Assembly: GCF_014205255.1 (NCBI RefSeq)
Contig: NZ_JACHNE010000001.1
Span: forward strand, 558,001-622,000
Direction: 5' to 3'
Length of the DNA stretch: 64,000 nucleotides
DNA from: Streptomyces caelestis
GTDB taxonomy: Bacteria > Actinomycetota > Actinomycetes > Streptomycetales > Streptomycetaceae
In this document: positions 50,200 through 58,670 of the stretch, one piece after another
Numbering within the stretch: the first letter of the stretch is position 1
How the letters are laid out: every line of letters begins with the position of its first letter
Notes under the pieces: model-generated
Told to the model about the DNA's origin: nothing
The model's input: the letters and a program-made list of their open reading frames with translations, nothing else
Databases searched by the model: none
Position numbers and translations under genes: made by a program

Positions 50200-51210
50200 T
50201 CAAGCGTTCTGCGCGAGCAGGGCGTCGATCTCGGCGGTGTCGGCGTGCTGGACGAGCGCGACCGGCACCTGGGCGCTGGGGTTCGCCTTGCCCGCGGCGA
50301 CGGCGCGCGGCACGTCGACGATGGCGGCGGCGATGTCCTTGGGCGCGAGCGCGGCGGAGGCCCGGTAGAAGGTGCCCTGCTTGACAGCGAGGAGGGAGGG
50401 CGCGGAGCCGTCCTGGCCGCCGACGAAGGTCTTGGCGTCGTCGGCGGCGCGGCCCGCCTGCTGGAGGGCCTTGAATCCGCCGTACGCGGCGGCGTCCGTG
50501 ACGCCGAGGACGAGGTTGAGGTCGGGGTGCTTGGCGAGGATCGCCTTCGTCTTCGACAGGCCCGTGTCGGGGTCGATGGCCTGTTCCCGCGCGACCACGT
50601 CGACGCCGGGTGCCAGCCTGGTGAAGGCGTCGATCATGCCCTTGGTGCGCTCGCGGCCCAGCTCGATGGCGCTGTCGGTGAGGAAGGCGATCTTGCCCTT
50701 GCCGCCGAGGTGCTCCTCGGCCCACTTCGCCGCCGCCTCGCCGAGCAGGGTGCCGCCCTCGCGGAAGCTGAACCGGATGTCGGCGCTCTGGTGTTGCAGG
50801 GAGCCGCCGTAGGTGACCCAGATCAGTCCCGCGTCCAGTGCCGCCTTGGCGATGGGCTCGGCGGCCTCGAAGATCATCGGGAAGGACACGATCGCCGGGA
50901 CCTTGCGGGCGACCCAGGTGTTGAGGTTGCTCGCCTGTGTGTCGGCGCTGGCGTTGTCGCTGGTCGTGAGCAGCGACATGCCGTGCTTCTTCGCCTGGGC
51001 GGCGGAGAGCTTCACGAGGGTGGAGTAGAGCGGCAGTTGGGTGAAGGGGTAGTCGAGGCCGACCTTCGTCAGGCGGGTGCCGCCGGAGGACGACGGTCCG
51101 GCCGAGGCCGCCGTGTTCTGCGGTGCCGAGCATCCGGCGGCCGCCAGGGCGGTGGCGGCGGAGAGGGTGAGGAAGTGTCTGCGCGAGGCTGTGGACGGGG
51201 GTGGGGTCAT
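50200..51210 (-). CDS. ABC importer substrate-binding protein, TAT lipoprotein
   Basis: 336 residues from ATG 51210. The N-terminus TASRRHFLTLSAATALAAAGC combines a twin-arginine motif with a lipobox, so it is exported folded and lipid-anchored. The mature part is a periplasmic-binding-protein type I receptor (KVGLDYPFTQLPLYSTLVKLSA, VPAIVSFPMIFE, GKIAFLTDSAIELGRERTKGM in overlapping parts, VLGVTDAAAYGG). It is the first gene of the leftward unit, divergent from a LuxR regulator. The ligand is unknown; it need not be a sugar. Confidence 0.9.
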   Translation of the reverse strand: MTPPPSTASRRHFLTLSAATALAAAGCSAPQNTAASAGPSSSGGTRLTKVGLDYPFTQLPLYSTLVKLSAAQAKKHGMSLLTTSDNASADTQASNLNTWVARKVPAIVSFPMIFEAAEPIAKAALDAGLIWVTYGGSLQHQSADIRFSFREGGTLLGEAAAKWAEEHLGGKGKIAFLTDSAIELGRERTKGMIDAFTRLAPGVDVVAREQAIDPDTGLSKTKAILAKHPDLNLVLGVTDAAAYGGFKALQQAGRAADDAKTFVGGQDGSAPSLLAVKQGTFYRASAALAPKDIAAAIVDVPRAVAAGKANPSAQVPVALVQHADTAEIDALLAQNA

Positions 51211-51360
51211 GGCGGGGACTCTCCGAGGGGCGGGCCCGACTGGAGCGGGCGTCCGGGTGTGCCGAACAGGAAAGTCCCGCCGGGCCCGCCGCACCATCCG
51301 TACAAATACCGACCGCGAACGGCAGCCGGCGGATCATGGGCCCCTCCCACGGCACGTCCG

Positions 51361-51385
51361 CGACAAGTGGGTGAACACCTTGTCG
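51361..51385. promoter_or_regulatory. Interrupted palindrome in the divergent ABC/LuxR promoter
   Basis: CGACAA (51361-51366) and TTGTCG (51380-51385) enclose GGTG-AA-CACC (51370-51379), giving a nearly perfect dyad with a three-base bulge. It is 69 bases before the LuxR start and 151 bases before the lipoprotein start. Confidence 0.45.
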
Positions 51386-51453
51386 GGCCGGGACCGGCCC
51401 TTTATCGTTAGACCCCAAACGACATCACAGTCGTAGCCGCCCGGAGGCTCGCC

Positions 51454-52485
51454 ATGCCCAGCCACCACCAGATCGCGGCAGCAGCACGCATCGGCATGCT
51501 CACCCGCGAGCGCGACACCACGTCGGCCTCCGCGCAGGCCCTGCGCGAACTGGCCCGCGCCCTGCCGCTGGACGCGGCGACCCTGCTCACGATCGACCCG
51601 CTGACCGGCTCCCACGTCCAGGTCGCGAGCATCGGCTACACCGCCGCGGCCTCGCAGGCCCTGGCCGGGGAGTTCGTCGCGACGCCGTGGTACCGCAACG
51701 TCGTACGGCTGGAGCTGCCGCCGTCCATCTCGGAGGACGCGGAGGACGCCGACGACGCCGGGCCGCGCTTCCGGCACGGCTGGTTCTACGCCGAGCGGGT
51801 CCGCCCGGCCGGCTTCCGGGACGGCGTCACGGGAGCGCTGCGGCACCGGGGCCGGCTGGTCGGCCTGGTCCACCTCTCCACCGAGCGCGCGGACGCCTAC
51901 GACACCGACGCCCGCCGGCTCCTCGCCTCCGTGATGCCCGCCCTCGCCGCGCTCGCCGACCCGCTGGCCCACGCCGGTGATCTGCACGGTCTGACGACGG
52001 AGGACGCGGCGAGCCTGGTCACCGGCGACGGCGGGGTGATCGACCTGCCGGGCCGGGACCGGCCGCGGGTGCTGCGGGAGGAAGGCGGGTTCCAGGCGCT
52101 GCTCGACGCCTTCGCCGGCACGAGCGGCCGGCGGCTGCGCCTGCTGTGGCCGGCCGGCGGCGGCTGGCAGCGGGTCGTACTCCACCGGCACCCGGCGGGG
52201 CCCGGCCTGGCGGCCGACGCGGTGCTGGTGCACGAGACGCCCACGGAGCTGCCGTACGGGCTGAGCCCCCGGGAGCTGGAGGTGCTCACCCGGGCGGCCA
52301 CGGGGCAGACCAACCAGGCCATCGCGCAGGCGCTGTTCCTGTCCCCGCGGACCGTGCACAGCCATGTCGAGCATCTGCTGCGCAAGACCGGCTGTGCCTC
52401 CCGTGCGCAGGCCACGGCGCTCGCGGTCCGGGACGGGCTGCTGCGGCCGGACCCGGATCACCTGACGCGGTTCGTCGAGCGGTGA
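51454..52485 (+). CDS. LuxR-family regulator with N-terminal GAF-like sensor
   Basis: 343 residues from ATG 51454 with GGAGG upstream. Residues about 25-170 resemble a GAF sensor (ALPLDAATLLTIDPLTGSHVQ, GFRDGVTGALRHRGRLVGLVHLS). The C-terminal 65 residues are a textbook LuxR HTH: LSPRELEVLTRAATGQTNQAIAQALFLSPRTVHSHVEHLLRK, in overlapping parts. There is no receiver domain, so it probably senses a small molecule. It is divergent from the second ABC importer and likely controls it. Confidence 0.88.
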   Translation: MPSHHQIAAAARIGMLTRERDTTSASAQALRELARALPLDAATLLTIDPLTGSHVQVASIGYTAAASQALAGEFVATPWYRNVVRLELPPSISEDAEDADDAGPRFRHGWFYAERVRPAGFRDGVTGALRHRGRLVGLVHLSTERADAYDTDARRLLASVMPALAALADPLAHAGDLHGLTTEDAASLVTGDGGVIDLPGRDRPRVLREEGGFQALLDAFAGTSGRRLRLLWPAGGGWQRVVLHRHPAGPGLAADAVLVHETPTELPYGLSPRELEVLTRAATGQTNQAIAQALFLSPRTVHSHVEHLLRKTGCASRAQATALAVRDGLLRPDPDHLTRFVER

Positions 52486-52500
52486 TCCGGGCCATGACGG

Positions 52501-53442
52501 TCAGGACGTCAGGCCCTCGACGCGCCGCATGACGTCCCGGCAGAACTTCCCCATCCCGTCGGGGTCGTCGATGAACTGGTTCGGCTTGACGCAGAAGGTG
52601 GTGAAGCCCTGCTCCAGCTGCTCGGGGATGACGGCGAGCGCCGCGCCGAGGTCGGCCGGCGAGCGGTCGTCGGGGAAGACGGCCTGGGTGCCGCCGATCA
52701 TCTCCAGTTCCGCGCTGTCCCGCCCTGCCTCAGCCATCGCCTCCTTGAGCGTCTGGAGGTCCTCCGGTGTGGGCCGGCCGAGCGGGTGGAAGCCGTGGCC
52801 GTACCGCACGAGGCGGCGCAGGACGGGGCCGTGCAGCCGCTGTCCGCCGAACCAGAGCCGGGGGCCGTCCGGGCGGTGCGCCTTGGGTTCGAAGTAGACG
52901 TCCTGGAAGGGGTAGTCCGGCCCGTCGTGGGACAGCGGCGACGGGCCCCAGGCCTTCGCCCAGATCTCCAGGTGCTCGTCGAGGAGCCGCCCGCGCCGGG
53001 CGAACGGCACGCCGAGGGCGTCGTACTCGTCCTTGCTCCAGCTGACCGTGGGCTGCACGACGAGGCGTCCCTCGCTGAGGAGGTCCAGGGTGCCGAGCTC
53101 GCGGGCGAGCAGCAGGGGGTGGCGCAGCGGGGCGAGGACGGCCGCGGCGGCCAGGCGCAGCCGGGACGTGACCGGGGCGATGGCGGCGAGCAGCAGCAGG
53201 GAGTTGGGCCAGGGAGTGTACGGGTCCTGGTTGCCCGGGAGGGCGTAGTCGCGGGGGTTGCCCATGATGCCGGCGGCCGCCGCGTCGGGGCCGAGGACGA
53301 TGTGCTCGCTGACCATGACCGCGTCGAAGCCGGCGTCCTCGGCCTCGCGGGCCCAGCGGACGGCGGCGGGCAGGTCGGCCCGGCCGCCGGTCAGCGTCCA
53401 GTTCTCACTGAGGACGAGGAGCATGCGGGGAGGGGTGGGCAT
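52501..53442 (-). CDS. LLM-class F420-dependent oxidoreductase
   Basis: 313 residues from ATG 53442. It has the bacterial-luciferase-like TIM barrel: AVRWAREAEDAGFDAVMVSEHI at the N-terminus, LLLAAIAPVTSRLRLAAAAVLAPLRHPLLLARELGTLDLLSEGRL in the core (quoted in part) and KPNQFIDDPDGMGKFCRDV at the end. This layout is typical of the TIGR03619-like F420 group. Substrate unknown. It is divergent from the MarR gene at 53547, which may regulate it, and convergent with the LuxR gene 15 bases away. Confidence 0.88.
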   Translation of the reverse strand: MPTPPRMLLVLSENWTLTGGRADLPAAVRWAREAEDAGFDAVMVSEHIVLGPDAAAAGIMGNPRDYALPGNQDPYTPWPNSLLLLAAIAPVTSRLRLAAAAVLAPLRHPLLLARELGTLDLLSEGRLVVQPTVSWSKDEYDALGVPFARRGRLLDEHLEIWAKAWGPSPLSHDGPDYPFQDVYFEPKAHRPDGPRLWFGGQRLHGPVLRRLVRYGHGFHPLGRPTPEDLQTLKEAMAEAGRDSAELEMIGGTQAVFPDDRSPADLGAALAVIPEQLEQGFTTFCVKPNQFIDDPDGMGKFCRDVMRRVEGLTS

Positions 53443-53546
53443 GTCGGGTTTCCCTTTCGTCTCCGTACAATTTGAGTCCGAACGACCGGACGGTGAGGAT
53501 GCGCCGCCCGGGCGTGACGCGTCGCGACCAGACGAAGGAGCCGCCC

Positions 53547-54119
53547 GTGCCGGGCCACCGATCCATCACCGAAGCCGAGAAGCTCGCAGCGGCGAAGCTC
53601 GGCGGTGTTCCGATCCGCCGGGAGCAGATGGCGGCGGTGGCGAACATCTACCGGGCGGCGTCCGCCGTGCGCCAGCATCTGGAGAACTCGGTGTTGCGCG
53701 GTTCGGACCTGACCTGGACGGCCTTCGTGGTGCTGTGGGTGGTCTGGGTGTGGGGCGAGTCCGAGACCCGGCACGTGGCGGAGGAGGCGGGGATCTCCAA
53801 GGGCACGCTGACGGGTGTGGCGCGCACGCTGGAGTCGCGGGGGCTGTTGCGGCGGGCCGATCATCCGAGCGACGGGCGGCTGGTGCTGCTGAGCCTCACC
53901 GAGGAGGGAGACGCGTTCATGCAGCGGGTCTTCCCGGCGTTCAACGAGGAGGAGGCGTTCGTGACGGCCCGGCTCAGCGACGCGGAGTGCCGCAGCCTCG
54001 CCGAAGGACTGCGCAGTGTGGTGCTCCAGGTCGAGGAGCACGGCGAGGAGCGGCGGCAGTCCCTGCTCGGCGGTGCCGAGCCCGCGCCGCGGCGCAGTGG
54101 ACGGCGCCCCCGGGCCTGA
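53547..54119 (+). CDS. MarR-family transcriptional regulator
   Basis: 190 residues from GTG 53547, fixed by GAAGGAG six bases upstream. Winged-helix features are clear: LTWTAFVVLWVVWVWGESETRHVAEEAGISKGTLTGVARTL (recognition helix in part), and the wing DHPSDGRLVLLSLTEEG. The protein is longer than most MarR members owing to helical extensions at both ends. It is divergent from the F420-type oxidoreductase with 104 bases between, the usual arrangement for a repressor and its target. It ends 14 bases before the convergent amidotransferase gene. Confidence 0.9.
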   Translation: MPGHRSITEAEKLAAAKLGGVPIRREQMAAVANIYRAASAVRQHLENSVLRGSDLTWTAFVVLWVVWVWGESETRHVAEEAGISKGTLTGVARTLESRGLLRRADHPSDGRLVLLSLTEEGDAFMQRVFPAFNEEEAFVTARLSDAECRSLAEGLRSVVLQVEEHGEERRQSLLGGAEPAPRRSGRRPRA

Positions 54120-54133
54120 CTCCCGCCGCGGCC

Positions 54134-54826
54134 TCACCGGGCCGCGGCCCGGACGAGTGCGTCGAACAGGCCCTGCTGGGCGGGGTCCTCGTGGGCGGTG
54201 TCCTCCGGGTGCCACTGGACGGCGGTGAACCAGCCCCTGGCGTCCTGGAGTTCGAGGGCCTCGACGGTGCCGTCCGCCGCCCGGGCCGTGACACGCAGGC
54301 CCGTGCCCAGGCGGTCGACGCGCTGGTGGTGATAGCAGGACGCGTCGGTCTTCTCGACGCCGGCGGCCCGGGCGACGACCGAGCCGGGTTCCAGGGTGAG
54401 GGGGTGCACGAGGTGCCGGTGCTCGCGCTGCGGGCCGCCCATGTCCTGCTCCAGGGTGCCGCCGAGGGCTACGTTGACGGCCTGGAGTCCGCGGCAGACC
54501 GCGAGCAGGGGCAGGCCGGACTCCAGGGCGTGGCGGGCGACGTCGAGGTCGAAGGTGTCCTGGAGGGCGTCGACGTCGTAGACGGTGTCGTGGGTGTCGG
54601 TGGCGCCGTATCGGGAGGGGGCGAGGTCGCCGCCGCCGGGGAGCAGGACGCCGTCGAAGCGGGCGAGCCGGGCGGCGGTGCCGGTGTCCGCCGGGTGGAG
54701 GCTCACCGGTTCGCCGCCGGCCCGCCAGACCGCCTCGATCAGGGCGCGGGCGTTGACCTCGGCGGCGTACCGGAGTGCGGAGGTGCGCGCCGAGAACCGG
54801 GCGGGAACGGCGATCAGCGGCCTCAC
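54134..54826 (-). CDS. Class I glutamine amidotransferase-like hydrolase (gamma-glutamyl-GABA hydrolase, PuuD type)
   Basis: 230 residues from GTG/ATG 54826, overlapping the upstream aldehyde dehydrogenase by four bases (ATGA). The triad is present: nucleophile Cys in LLAVCRGLQAVNV and His-Glu in VQWHPEDTA. GVLLPGGGDLAPSRYG marks the PuuD/peptidase C26 group, which releases GABA from gamma-glutamyl-GABA. With the adjacent aldehyde dehydrogenase and APC permease this suggests putrescine or polyamine catabolism by the gamma-glutamylation route; the PuuA-like ligase is not in the window. Confidence 0.88.
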   Translation of the reverse strand: MRPLIAVPARFSARTSALRYAAEVNARALIEAVWRAGGEPVSLHPADTGTAARLARFDGVLLPGGGDLAPSRYGATDTHDTVYDVDALQDTFDLDVARHALESGLPLLAVCRGLQAVNVALGGTLEQDMGGPQREHRHLVHPLTLEPGSVVARAAGVEKTDASCYHHQRVDRLGTGLRVTARAADGTVEALELQDARGWFTAVQWHPEDTAHEDPAQQGLFDALVRAAAR

Positions 54827-56313
54827 AGCTGGATCCAGGTGGTCTTGAGCTCGGTGTACTTCTCCAGCGCGTGGGCGGACTTGTCACGCCCGTTGCCCGA
54901 CTGCTTCATCCCGCCGAAGGGCACGGTCAGGTCGCCCTCCTCGTAGCAGTTGACCCAGACGGTCCCTGCCTTGAGCGCGCGGGAGACCCGGTGCGCGGTG
55001 GACAGATCGGAGGTCCACAGGCCGGCGGCGAGGCCGTACTCGGTGGCGTTGGCGAGGCGGACCGCCTCGTCGAGGTCGTCGAAGGCGAGCACGGACAGGA
55101 CCGGCCCGAAGATCTCCTCCCGGGCCAGTCGCGAGCCGGGGTCCACGCGGTCGAAGACGGTCGGCTCCAGATACGTCCCGCCGGTCTCGGCGAGCAGGCG
55201 CTCGCCCCCGGTGCGCAGCCGGGCACCCTCGTCGACGCCATGACGGACGTGGTCGCGTACGCGGTCCAGGTGTGCCCGGCCGGCCAGCGCGCCCATCTCC
55301 GTCTCCGGGTCGAGAGGGTCGCCCACCCTCAGCTCGCGGGCCCGCCGGACCACGGCCTCGGTGACCCGCTCGGCGATCGAGGAGTGCACGAGCAGCCGCG
55401 AAGGCGCCGTGCACATCTCGCCCTGGTTGAAGAAGATGCCCCAGGCGGCCGTGGCGGCGGCCTGGTCGAGGTCGGGGGCGTCGGGCAGGACGATGTTGGG
55501 CGACTTGCCGCCGAGTTCCAGCCAGACGCGCTTGAGGTTGGAGTCGGCGGCGTAGCGCAGGAAGTGGCGGCCGACCGCGGTGGAGCCGGTGAACGCCAGG
55601 ACGTCGACGTCCGGATGGAGGCCGAGGGCCCGGCCCGCGGTGGGGCCGTCGCCGGTGACGACGTTGAGCACGCCGGGCGGGATTCCGGCCTCGGTGGCGA
55701 GGCGTCCCAGGAGCAGGGCGGACAGCGGGGAGTTCTCCGAGGGCTTCAGGACGACCGTGCAGCCCGCGGCCAGTGCCGGGGCGATCTTCCAGCCGGCCAG
55801 GGTCAGCGGGAAGTTCCACGGGACGACCGCCCCGACCACTCCGGCGGGTTCCCGGGTGACCAGGGCGAGCGCGTCCGGGGCGGTGTGCGGGGCGGAGTCG
55901 GTGAGCTTGTCCGCGAGCTGCCCGTACCAGCGGAAGGTGCTGATGACGGCGCGCAGTTCGATGCCGTAGGCGTCCGTGATCGGTTTGCCCATCTCCAGGC
56001 TCACGGCCAACGCCGCTTCCTCGCGCCGCTCTTCGAGCAGGTCGGCGAGGCGGAGCAGGGCCCGACCGCGCTCGGCCGGTGCCAGGCGCGGCCACGGGCC
56101 GGTGTCGAAGGCCCGCCGGGCGGCGGCGACGGCCGCGTCCACCTCGGCGATGCCCGCGTCCGGGGCCTCGGCGAGGACCCGGCCGTCACGCGGCGACACG
56201 ACCGGGAACGTCGCCCCGCTCCCGGCCTCGTCGGCGCCGGCGATGTGGTGGGCACCGGAGAGCTGGAACGCCTTGGCGCGGCGCAGCCACTCGTCGTGGG
56301 TGACGGCCGGCAT
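54823..56313 (-). CDS. Aldehyde dehydrogenase (gamma-glutamyl-aminobutyraldehyde type)
   Basis: 496 residues from ATG 56313 with AAGGAGG upstream. It is a complete ALDH: GAVVPWNFPL, NAD site FTGSTAVGRHF, general base Glu in LELGGKSPNIV, nucleophile Cys in NQGEMCTAPSRLLV, and C-terminal TVWVNCYEEGDLTVPFGG. It resembles PuuC and betaine-type aldehyde dehydrogenases. The overlap with the amidotransferase gene indicates that both act in one pathway, oxidising the aldehyde before the gamma-glutamyl group is removed. Confidence 0.92.
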   Translation of the reverse strand: MPAVTHDEWLRRAKAFQLSGAHHIAGADEAGSGATFPVVSPRDGRVLAEAPDAGIAEVDAAVAAARRAFDTGPWPRLAPAERGRALLRLADLLEERREEAALAVSLEMGKPITDAYGIELRAVISTFRWYGQLADKLTDSAPHTAPDALALVTREPAGVVGAVVPWNFPLTLAGWKIAPALAAGCTVVLKPSENSPLSALLLGRLATEAGIPPGVLNVVTGDGPTAGRALGLHPDVDVLAFTGSTAVGRHFLRYAADSNLKRVWLELGGKSPNIVLPDAPDLDQAAATAAWGIFFNQGEMCTAPSRLLVHSSIAERVTEAVVRRARELRVGDPLDPETEMGALAGRAHLDRVRDHVRHGVDEGARLRTGGERLLAETGGTYLEPTVFDRVDPGSRLAREEIFGPVLSVLAFDDLDEAVRLANATEYGLAAGLWTSDLSTAHRVSRALKAGTVWVNCYEEGDLTVPFGGMKQSGNGRDKSAHALEKYTELKTTWIQL

Positions 56314-56403
56314 GGAGGACCTCCTTCGGTCTCAACTTTCGATCTCGATTTTTTGGCCTCAAACGATATGGATACAACTGTCCGCGGACGGCGGCACGCG
56401 CGG

Positions 56404-57864
56404 TCACCCGTCGGCGGCTGCGACGGCCCTCCCTCGCACCCGTGCGGCGACGATGCCCAGCGCCATGACCACCGGTACCGACAGCGTGAGCCACACGGCG
56501 GTGCCACGCTCGCCGCCGATGAGCGTGGTGAAGTTGGCCAGGATGAGCCAGATCGCCCCCGCGATGCCGAGCGCGCCCAGGCCGGGAGCGATCAGCGTGT
56601 TCCAGGGGCGGGCGTCGAGGCGCTCACAGCGGAAGAAGACGACGACGGACACCGAGGTCAGCAGGTACAGCAGCATCATCGCCAGGACGGCGACCCCGCT
56701 GAACCAGGAGAACAGGGTCAACACCGGATCCTTGCCCGCCAGCGCGAAGGGCATCACCAGCAGCACGGCCAGGACCGTCTGGACGCATCCGGCCGCCCAG
56801 GGCGCGTGCCGGCGGTTGAGCCCGCACAAACGGTACGGCAGCAGCCGGTCGCGGCCGAGGGAGAACAGGTAGCGGTTGGCCGAGTTGTGGAAGGTGAGGA
56901 TGCCGGCGAAGAGGGAGGTGGCGAGCAGGACCGGCAGCACATCGCCGGCCCAGCCGCCGAACTGCGCCGCGATGGGCGCGAAGACGAACCCGGCCCCGTC
57001 ACCGCCCTCCAGTGCCTTGCCCGCGGCCGCGGTGGCCTCGGAGGCGCCGTAGGAGGAGATGAGCATCCAGGACGTCAGGGCGAAGAAGCCGGTGACCACG
57101 ACGACCGCGAGATACGTGGCCCTGGGCACGGTCTTCCTCGGCTCGCGGGCCTCCTCGCCGTAGATGGCGGTGGCCTCGAAGCCGAACATGGACGCCACGG
57201 CGAACATCACGGCCACGCCCGGTGCGCCCTCCAGGGCGGCGGCCGGGGAGAAGCTGTCGGCGAGGCCGAGCCCCTCCGGTCCGCCGCCCTTGACGAGCGT
57301 GACCAGGGCGAAGACCGACAGGATGCTGAACTCCGCCAGGACCAGCACGGCCAGCACCTTGGCGCCCATCTCGACGCCGGCGGCCCCGAGCGCCTGCACG
57401 ACGGCCATGGTGGCCAGCGTCCAGACCCACCACGGCAGGTCGAGGCCCGTGTGGCTCGCGACCAGTCCGCCGACGATGGATCCGTAGAGCCCGTACATGG
57501 CGGCCTGAATGGTGCAGTACGCGAAGAGCGCGAGGCCCGCGCTGCCGGTGCCGGTGGTCCGGCCCAGGCCCTTGCCGATGTAGGTGTAGAAGGCGCCCGC
57601 GTCCACGACGTGGCGGCCCATGGCGACGAAACCCACCGAGAACAGAAGGATCACCAGGCCCGCCACCAGATAGGCGGCGGGCACGCCGGGACCGTTGCCG
57701 AGCGCCACGGCGATGGGGGCCGCGCCGGCGATGCCGGTCAGCGGGGCCTGGGCGGACAGGACGAAGAAGAGGATGCCCAGCACCCCGAGGGCGTTGGGCT
57801 TGAGCGTGCCTGCGGTGGGCGCGTCCGGTGTCACCGTGTGCCGGGAGACCGTCTGACTGTCCAC
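56404..57864 (-). CDS. APC-family amino acid/polyamine permease
   Basis: 486 residues from GTG 57864, chosen because AGGTGA lies five bases upstream; GTG 57873 would add three residues. It has twelve predicted hydrophobic helices with the APC signature LGVLGILFFVLSAQAPLTGIAGAAPIA (in part) and GFEATAIYGEEAREPRKTVPRATY. It is 90 bases upstream of the aldehyde dehydrogenase on the same strand, so uptake of putrescine, a gamma-glutamyl compound or an amino acid for that pathway is likely. An 8-bp inverted repeat lies in its promoter region. Confidence 0.9.
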   Translation of the reverse strand: MDSQTVSRHTVTPDAPTAGTLKPNALGVLGILFFVLSAQAPLTGIAGAAPIAVALGNGPGVPAAYLVAGLVILLFSVGFVAMGRHVVDAGAFYTYIGKGLGRTTGTGSAGLALFAYCTIQAAMYGLYGSIVGGLVASHTGLDLPWWVWTLATMAVVQALGAAGVEMGAKVLAVLVLAEFSILSVFALVTLVKGGGPEGLGLADSFSPAAALEGAPGVAVMFAVASMFGFEATAIYGEEAREPRKTVPRATYLAVVVVTGFFALTSWMLISSYGASEATAAAGKALEGGDGAGFVFAPIAAQFGGWAGDVLPVLLATSLFAGILTFHNSANRYLFSLGRDRLLPYRLCGLNRRHAPWAAGCVQTVLAVLLVMPFALAGKDPVLTLFSWFSGVAVLAMMLLYLLTSVSVVVFFRCERLDARPWNTLIAPGLGALGIAGAIWLILANFTTLIGGERGTAVWLTLSVPVVMALGIVAARVRGRAVAAADG

Positions 57865-57901
57865 TCGGATCACCTGCCAGAGGGAGGAAGGGTCGTTTCA
57901 G

Positions 57902-57945
57902 GCCAAACGAGTTGCCTCATCGTGGGGCGGAACTATCCGTTTGGC
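57902..57945. promoter_or_regulatory. Inverted repeat GCCAAACG ... CGTTTGGC upstream of the APC permease
   Basis: GCCAAACG (57902-57909) and CGTTTGGC (57938-57945) are exact complements 28 bases apart, between the permease start and the TetR stop. A related CAAACGA occurs at 56350-56370 before the aldehyde dehydrogenase, suggesting sites for one regulator. Confidence 0.45.
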
Positions 57946-58039
57946 AAGGGGTGAGGGACTGTGAATTGCGGGGCTGGGTGGCCGGAATGTCACGGGGCCG
58001 CCTGGCCGGAGCATTACGGAGCCGCGTGGCCCGACGGAG

Positions 58040-58642
58040 TCAGGCCTCGCCGTCCCGCTTCTCGGCCAGCAGCCGCAGCACCGAGCGCAGTTCGTCGAGG
58101 GCGTCCTCGATGACCTCGCGCTCGCCGAAGACCAGCTGGTGCAGGACGAGTCCCTCCAGCGTGGCGAAGACCATCCGGGACAGGCCCTCGTCGACCGGAC
58201 CGGGCAGCATCTGGGTGAGCTCGCGCCGCGTCGCGTCGAAGTACTCGTCGTACAGCGACCGCAGGTGGGCCAGGAGCTCGGGGCGGCGCCGGGACTCCAG
58301 CAGCAGTTCGTACTGGAACGCCTGCAGGTCGGGACCGGACTCCACCATGTCCGTCAGGCCCACCGAGAAGTCGGCGGCCCTGCCCGTGCCCGGTTCGAGG
58401 GCGCTGCTGCTCAGGGAGGCCCGGATGGCGTGGGTGAGGGCCTCTTCGATCAGGGCGTCACGCGTGCCGAAGTGGTGCACGACCAGGCCGTGGGTGACGC
58501 CGGCCTCCTCCGCGACCGCCCGGTAGGTGAGCCTGCGCAGCCCGCCCCGGGCCACGACACGCACGGCGGCCTCCAGCAGGGCCTCGCGGCCCGTGCCGTA
58601 GTTCACGCGCTTGCGGGGTCGGCGGCCGGCGGGCTCGGTCAT
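58040..58642 (-). CDS. TetR-family transcriptional regulator (BetI-like)
   Basis: 200 residues from ATG 58642. The TetR HTH is at residues 15-60: REALLEAAVRVVARGGLRRLTYRAVAEEAGVTHGLVVHHFGTRDALIEEA, in overlapping parts. The C-terminal domain (MLPGPVDEGLSRMVFATLEGLVLHQLV) resembles BetI_C. It lies upstream of the permease/ALDH/amidotransferase genes on the same strand and is the best candidate for their regulator. The homoprotocatechuate genes end 28 bases upstream of its start, so control of those is also possible. Confidence 0.9.
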   Translation of the reverse strand: MTEPAGRRPRKRVNYGTGREALLEAAVRVVARGGLRRLTYRAVAEEAGVTHGLVVHHFGTRDALIEEALTHAIRASLSSSALEPGTGRAADFSVGLTDMVESGPDLQAFQYELLLESRRRPELLAHLRSLYDEYFDATRRELTQMLPGPVDEGLSRMVFATLEGLVLHQLVFGEREVIEDALDELRSVLRLLAEKRDGEA

Positions 58643-58670
58643 GCCCGTGACCCTACCCGGGCCGTCCCGC

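Noticed and set aside
50189..51418. Extension of the second ABC ATPase frame far upstream, giving a 1000-residue protein
   Set aside because: The extension is antisense-like shadow of the substrate-binding gene; ATG 50188 starts exactly at the first ABC domain.
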